Part shown: positions 3,805-7,158 of the stretch, in pieces
Position numbering within the stretch: the stretch's first letter is position 1
How the letters are laid out: each line of letters opens with the position of its first letter
Source: Dehalococcoidia bacterium
GTDB lineage: Bacteria; Chloroflexota; Dehalococcoidia; UBA2979
Assembly: GCA_018700215.1 (NCBI GenBank)
Contig: JABIST010000055.1
Coordinates: forward strand, 1-7,158
DNA length: 7,158 nucleotides
Direction of reading: 5' to 3'
Notes under the pieces: generated by a model
What the model saw: only the letters and a program-made list of their open reading frames with translations
What the model was told of the DNA's origin: nothing
The model's database searches: none
Translations under genes and position numbers: made by a program

Positions 3805-6491
3805 CCAGCGAGGGCGCGTCGGAAGCCAGCGAGCTTGCCCCCGAACGACCGACCGCTTCATTCATCAACATTGGCGAGCGCACGAACGTCACGGGATCGG
3901 CGCGATTCCGGAAGCTGATTGCGGCCGACGACTACGAGGCCGCGGTTGAGGTGGCACGTCAGCAGGTGCAGAGCGGCGCGCAGATCCTCGATGTGAACAT
4001 GGACGAGGGGCTGCTGGACTCGGAAGCGGCGATGGTGCGATTCCTGCGGCTGATTGGCGCGGAGCCGGACATCGCGCGAGTACCGGTGATGATCGACTCC
4101 TCGAAGTGGTCAGTGATCGAGGCAGGGCTGAAGCAGTTGCCGGGCAAGGCGATTGTGAACTCGATCAGCATGAAGGAGGGGGAAGCGCCCTTCCTGGAGC
4201 AGGCGCGCAAGGTGAAGCGCTACGGCGCGGCCGTGGTGGTGATGGCGTTCGACGAGGAGGGCCAGGCGGAGACGGCGGAGCGAAAGTTCGCGATCTGCGA
4301 GCGGGCGTACCGGCTGCTGGTGGACGTGGTTGGCTTCCCGCCCGAGGACATCATCTTTGACCCGAACGTGTTCGCGGTCGCGACCGGCATTGAGGAGCAC
4401 AACGACTACGCGAACGCCTTCATTGAGGCGACGCGGCTGATCAAAGAGGGTCTGCCGTACGCGCACGTGTCCGGGGGGGTCTCGAACGTGTCGTTCTCGT
4501 TCCGCGGGAACAACGGGCTGCGCGAGGCGATGCACGCGGCGTTCCTCTACCACGCGATCCGCGCAGGGCTGGACATGGCGATTGTGAACGCGGGCGCGCT
4601 GCCGGTATACGAGCAGATCCCGGCGGACCTGCTGGAGCGCATTGAAGATGTGCTGCTGAACCGGCGCGACGATGCGACGGACCGGCTGCTGGAGGTAGCG
4701 GACCAGTACGCGGGGACGCGCCAGGCGGCGCAGCAGCAAGACCTGAGCTGGCGCGAGCAGCCGCCGCGCGAGCGGATCACGCATGCGATGGTGAACGGCA
4801 TTGACGAATACATCGTGGACGATGTGGAGGAGATCCGGCCGACGCTCGATCACCCGTTGGAGGTGATCGAGGGCCCGTTGATGGACGGGATGAGCGTTGT
4901 GGGCGACCTGTTTGGCGCGGGGAAGATGTTCCTGCCGCAGGTGGTGAAGAGCGCGCGGGTGATGAAGAAGGCGGTGGCGCACCTGATTCCGTTCATCGAG
5001 GCGGAGAAGGAGCGAACCGGCGTATCGAAGTCGAACGGCAAGATTGTGCTGGCGACGGTGAAGGGCGATGTGCACGACATCGGCAAGAACATCGTGGGCG
5101 TGGTGTTGCAGTGCAACAACTACGACGTGATCGATCTGGGTGTGATGGTGCCGACGGCGAAAATCCTGGAGACGGCGCGGAACGAGGGCGCGGACATCAT
5201 TGGCCTGTCCGGTCTGATCACGCCGAGCCTGGAAGAGATGGTGGTGTTCGCGGGGGAGCTACAGCGTGCGGAGCTGAACCTGCCGCTGCTGATCGGTGGG
5301 GCGACGACCAGCCTGATTCACACGGCGGTGCGGATTGAGCCGGAGTACGACGGGCCGGTGGTGTACGTGAAGGACGCATCACGGGCCGTGGGGGTGATGT
5401 CACAACTGCTCTCCGAGACGGCTCGTGACCCATTCGTCGAGGGTGTGCGGGCGGAGTACAAGGAGACGCGGGAGGGGTACCTGTCGCGTCGGGAGACGGT
5501 TGCGCGGCACTCGATCGAGCGGGCGCGCGAGCTGAAGGCGGCGATCGACTGGGGTGAGTACGAGCCGGCTGAGCCAGTGACGCCGGGGGTGACGGTGTTC
5601 GAGGATTACCCGCTGGAGGAGCTGGTGGAACGGATCGACTGGAAGCCGTTCTTCCAGACGTGGGAGTTGTCCGGTAGCTTCCCGCAGATCCTGGATGACG
5701 CGGTGGTGGGTGAGGCCGCTCGCGAGGTGTACGAGGATGCACAGCGGATGCTGGCGCAGCTTGTGGAGGAGCGCTGGTTGCAGGCGCGCGCGGTGGTCGG
5801 CTTCTGGCCGGCGAATTCCGATGGCGATGACATTGAGCTGTACTCGGACGACTCGCGGGAGACGGTGCTGGCGACGGCGCACACGCTGCGGCAGCAGACG
5901 AACTCGGAGCACGAGCGGGAGAACTTCGCGCTGGCGGATTTCATCGCGCCGCGCGACTCGGGGATGGCGGACTACCTCGGCGGGTTCGCGGTGACGGCGG
6001 GGATCGGACTGGACGAGCGGGTAGCGCAGTTCCAAGCGAAGCACGACGACTACCAGGCGATCATGCTGAAGGCGCTGGCGGATCGGCTGGCGGAGGCGCT
6101 GGCGGAGCGGATGCACGAGCGGGTTCGTCGGGAGCTGTGGGGCTACTCGGCGGATGAGACGCTGGACAACGATGCGCTGATCGCGGAGCAGTACCGGGGG
6201 ATCCGCCCGGCGCCGGGGTATCCGGCGTGCCCGGACCACACGGAGAAGCAGACGTTGTTCGATCTGCTGGATGCTGAAGCGAACACGAGTATCACGCTGA
6301 CGGAGAGTTTCGCGATGCATCCGGGCGCATCGGTCAGCGGTTGGTATTTCAGCCACCCGGAGGCGCGGTACTTCGGTGTCGGTCGGATTGAGCGCGACCA
6401 GATCGAGGACTACGCGGAGCGCAAGGAGTGGACGGTTGAGGAGGCGGAGCGCTGGCTGGCGCCGAACCTCAACTACGAACCTCGGAAGTAG
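3801..6491 (+). CDS. metH: Methionine synthase part 2: pterin, cobalamin and AdoMet reactivation domains
   Basis: The 896-residue protein carries everything in cobalamin-dependent MetH after the homocysteine barrel. The methyl-THF barrel begins at FINIGERTNVTGS (residue 21 on), with NMDEGLLDSEAAMVRFL and MIDSSKW. The cobalamin cap includes EGPLMDGM (Met361) and KMFLPQVVKSARVM. The B12 Rossmann domain has Asp423, His425 and Gly428 (DxHxxG; His425 is the lower cobalt ligand) and Ser476, which corresponds to Ser810 of E. coli. The C-terminal reactivation domain has Asp613 and the AdoMet motif RPAPGYPACP with Arg802, Ala804 and Tyr807 (E. coli Asp946, Arg1134, Ala1136, Tyr1139 as I recall). It ends at ERWLAPNLNYE like E. 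coli MetH. Parts 1 and 2 together have 1250 residues against 1227 in E. coli. The TTG at 3801 is the only standard start codon between the preceding in-frame stop (3753) and the barrel, and it overlaps the upstream TGA. The first 20 residues are a low-complexity linker. Confidence 0.95.
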   Translation: MTSEGASEASELAPERPTASFINIGERTNVTGSARFRKLIAADDYEAAVEVARQQVQSGAQILDVNMDEGLLDSEAAMVRFLRLIGAEPDIARVPVMIDSSKWSVIEAGLKQLPGKAIVNSISMKEGEAPFLEQARKVKRYGAAVVVMAFDEEGQAETAERKFAICERAYRLLVDVVGFPPEDIIFDPNVFAVATGIEEHNDYANAFIEATRLIKEGLPYAHVSGGVSNVSFSFRGNNGLREAMHAAFLYHAIRAGLDMAIVNAGALPVYEQIPADLLERIEDVLLNRRDDATDRLLEVADQYAGTRQAAQQQDLSWREQPPRERITHAMVNGIDEYIVDDVEEIRPTLDHPLEVIEGPLMDGMSVVGDLFGAGKMFLPQVVKSARVMKKAVAHLIPFIEAEKERTGVSKSNGKIVLATVKGDVHDIGKNIVGVVLQCNNYDVIDLGVMVPTAKILETARNEGADIIGLSGLITPSLEEMVVFAGELQRAELNLPLLIGGATTSLIHTAVRIEPEYDGPVVYVKDASRAVGVMSQLLSETARDPFVEGVRAEYKETREGYLSRRETVARHSIERARELKAAIDWGEYEPAEPVTPGVTVFEDYPLEELVERIDWKPFFQTWELSGSFPQILDDAVVGEAAREVYEDAQRMLAQLVEERWLQARAVVGFWPANSDGDDIELYSDDSRETVLATAHTLRQQTNSEHERENFALADFIAPRDSGMADYLGGFAVTAGIGLDERVAQFQAKHDDYQAIMLKALADRLAEALAERMHERVRRELWGYSADETLDNDALIAEQYRGIRPAPGYPACPDHTEKQTLFDLLDAEANTSITLTESFAMHPGASVSGWYFSHPEARYFGVGRIERDQIEDYAERKEWTVEEAERWLAPNLNYEPRK

Positions 6492-6501
6492 CGTGGGCTC
6501 G

Positions 6502-7158
6502 TCAGTCGGTCGCGAGGCCGAGGGCTTCGAAGAGTTCGGTCGTCGCTCGCCAACGGTTCATTGGGTAGAAGTGGATTCCGGGTGCGCCCGCTTCGATGAG
6601 CTGGCGGGCGAGGTTGGCTGCGTGTTCGACGCCGATGGCACGGCCCTCGGCGGGGGTTGAGGCCTCGGCGAGGCGTTGGGCAAGGGCGTCTGGGAAGCTG
6701 CCGCCAGCCATTTCGACCATGCGGCGGGTCTGGTCCGGGTTGGTGACGGGGATGACTCCGGGGATGACGGGGGTGGTGACGCCTCGATCTGACATGTCGG
6801 ACATGAAGCGCGTGTAGTGCTCAACCTCGAAGAAGAACTGAGTGACGGCGAAGTCGGCAACGGCGAGCTTGGCGGACTGGTGTTCGCGGTCGCTGACGAG
6901 GTCGGGGGCGAGCGGGTGGCCCTCGGTGTGGGCGGCGACGCCGAGAGCGAAGTTGTTCTGGTCGCGGAGGAAGTCGACGAGTTCGGCGGCGTAGCGGAAG
7001 TCGCCCTCGGTAACGGGCGGGCCATCGGCGGGTGGGTCGCCGTGTAGGGCGAGGAGGTTCTGGACGCCATCGGTTTCGTATTCGCGGACGAGGGCGGCGA
7101 TTTCGTCGCGGGTGTGGCCGACGCAGGTGAGGTGGGGGAGGACGGTGAGGTCGTGCAC
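6502..7158 (-). CDS. metF: Methylenetetrahydrofolate reductase (MetF), N-terminus off the right edge
   Basis: MetF is a flavoprotein that reduces 5,10-methylene-THF to 5-methyl-THF, the methyl donor of MetH. The 218 residues seen are the C-terminal three quarters; comparison with E. coli MetF (296 residues) suggests about 80 are missing, including the catalytic glutamate near residue 28. Visible motifs (fragment numbering): LPHLTCVGHTRDE (7-19), ALHGDPP (37-43) with Asp41 matching E. coli Asp120, AVTQFFFEVEHYTRF (104-118) with Gln107 matching Gln183, PVIPGVIPVTN (130-140) and GAPGIHFYPMNR (191-202). The residue before Gly-Asp is His where E. coli has Arg. The codon at the edge (GTG) is an internal valine, not a start. 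Its stop lies 10 bases from the convergent metH stop, so enzyme and consumer of 5-methyl-THF are tail to tail. Confidence 0.95.
   Translation of the reverse strand: MHDLTVLPHLTCVGHTRDEIAALVREYETDGVQNLLALHGDPPADGPPVTEGDFRYAAELVDFLRDQNNFALGVAAHTEGHPLAPDLVSDREHQSAKLAVADFAVTQFFFEVEHYTRFMSDMSDRGVTTPVIPGVIPVTNPDQTRRMVEMAGGSFPDALAQRLAEASTPAEGRAIGVEHAANLARQLIEAGAPGIHFYPMNRWRATTELFEALGLATD

Noticed and set aside
4110..5075. Minus-strand open frame of 321 codons inside metH part 2.
   Set aside because: Arg/His/Leu-rich low-complexity product with no recognisable motif, opposite a strongly conserved MetH region.
5400..6356. Minus-strand open frame of 318 codons opposite the MetH reactivation domain.
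   Set aside because: Same Arg-rich shadow composition. The plus strand here encodes conserved AdoMet-binding motifs.
6492..6501. Terminator between metH and metF.
   Set aside because: The gap is 10 bases without a hairpin or T-run. The nearby TTCGAA palindrome inside metF is too short.

Overview
The window is GC-rich bacterial chromosome, densely packed with housekeeping genes of folate, one-carbon and pterin metabolism. All four gaps between genes are under 100 bases. I see no mobile element, CRISPR array, tRNA or rRNA. No marker gene fixes the taxon. The combination of a GC-rich genome, FolE2 as the GTP cyclohydrolase and a cobalamin-dependent methionine synthase with its own reactivation domain fits several phyla (a Chloroflexota-like or other environmental lineage is a guess only).

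Layout: (1) On the minus strand, reading right to left from about 2654 to 1: mogA (molybdopterin adenylyltransferase), a Nudix hydrolase whose start codon overlaps the mogA stop (ATGA), folE2 (GTP cyclohydrolase IB), and the first 197 residues of a medium-chain zinc dehydrogenase that runs off the left edge. (2) A compact divergent promoter region lies between mogA and metH (2655-2739). (3) On the plus strand, methionine synthase is encoded as two overlapping genes: the homocysteine/zinc barrel (2740-3804), then a second polypeptide with the pterin barrel, cobalamin modules and AdoMet reactivation domain (3801-6491). (4) metF (methylenetetrahydrofolate reductase) lies convergently on the minus strand, its stop 10 bases from the metH stop, and its N-terminus is off the right edge.

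How the genes fit together: FolE2 makes 7,8-dihydroneopterin triphosphate from GTP. The Nudix protein resembles NudB, which removes pyrophosphate from that product, so this pair may cover the first two steps of folate synthesis. MetF makes 5-methyl-THF and the two-part MetH uses it to methylate homocysteine. MogA belongs to the other GTP-derived pterin pathway, molybdenum cofactor synthesis.

The points most worth a second look are the split of metH exactly at the linker between its two barrels, with an internal Shine-Dalgarno and a TTGA stop/start overlap; the candidate FolQ/NudB role of the Nudix gene; a dehydrogenase without the usual structural-zinc cysteines; and a strong strand-dependent codon bias (plus-strand genes end codons in G, minus-strand genes in C). 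I did not find a clearly new multi-gene system here.
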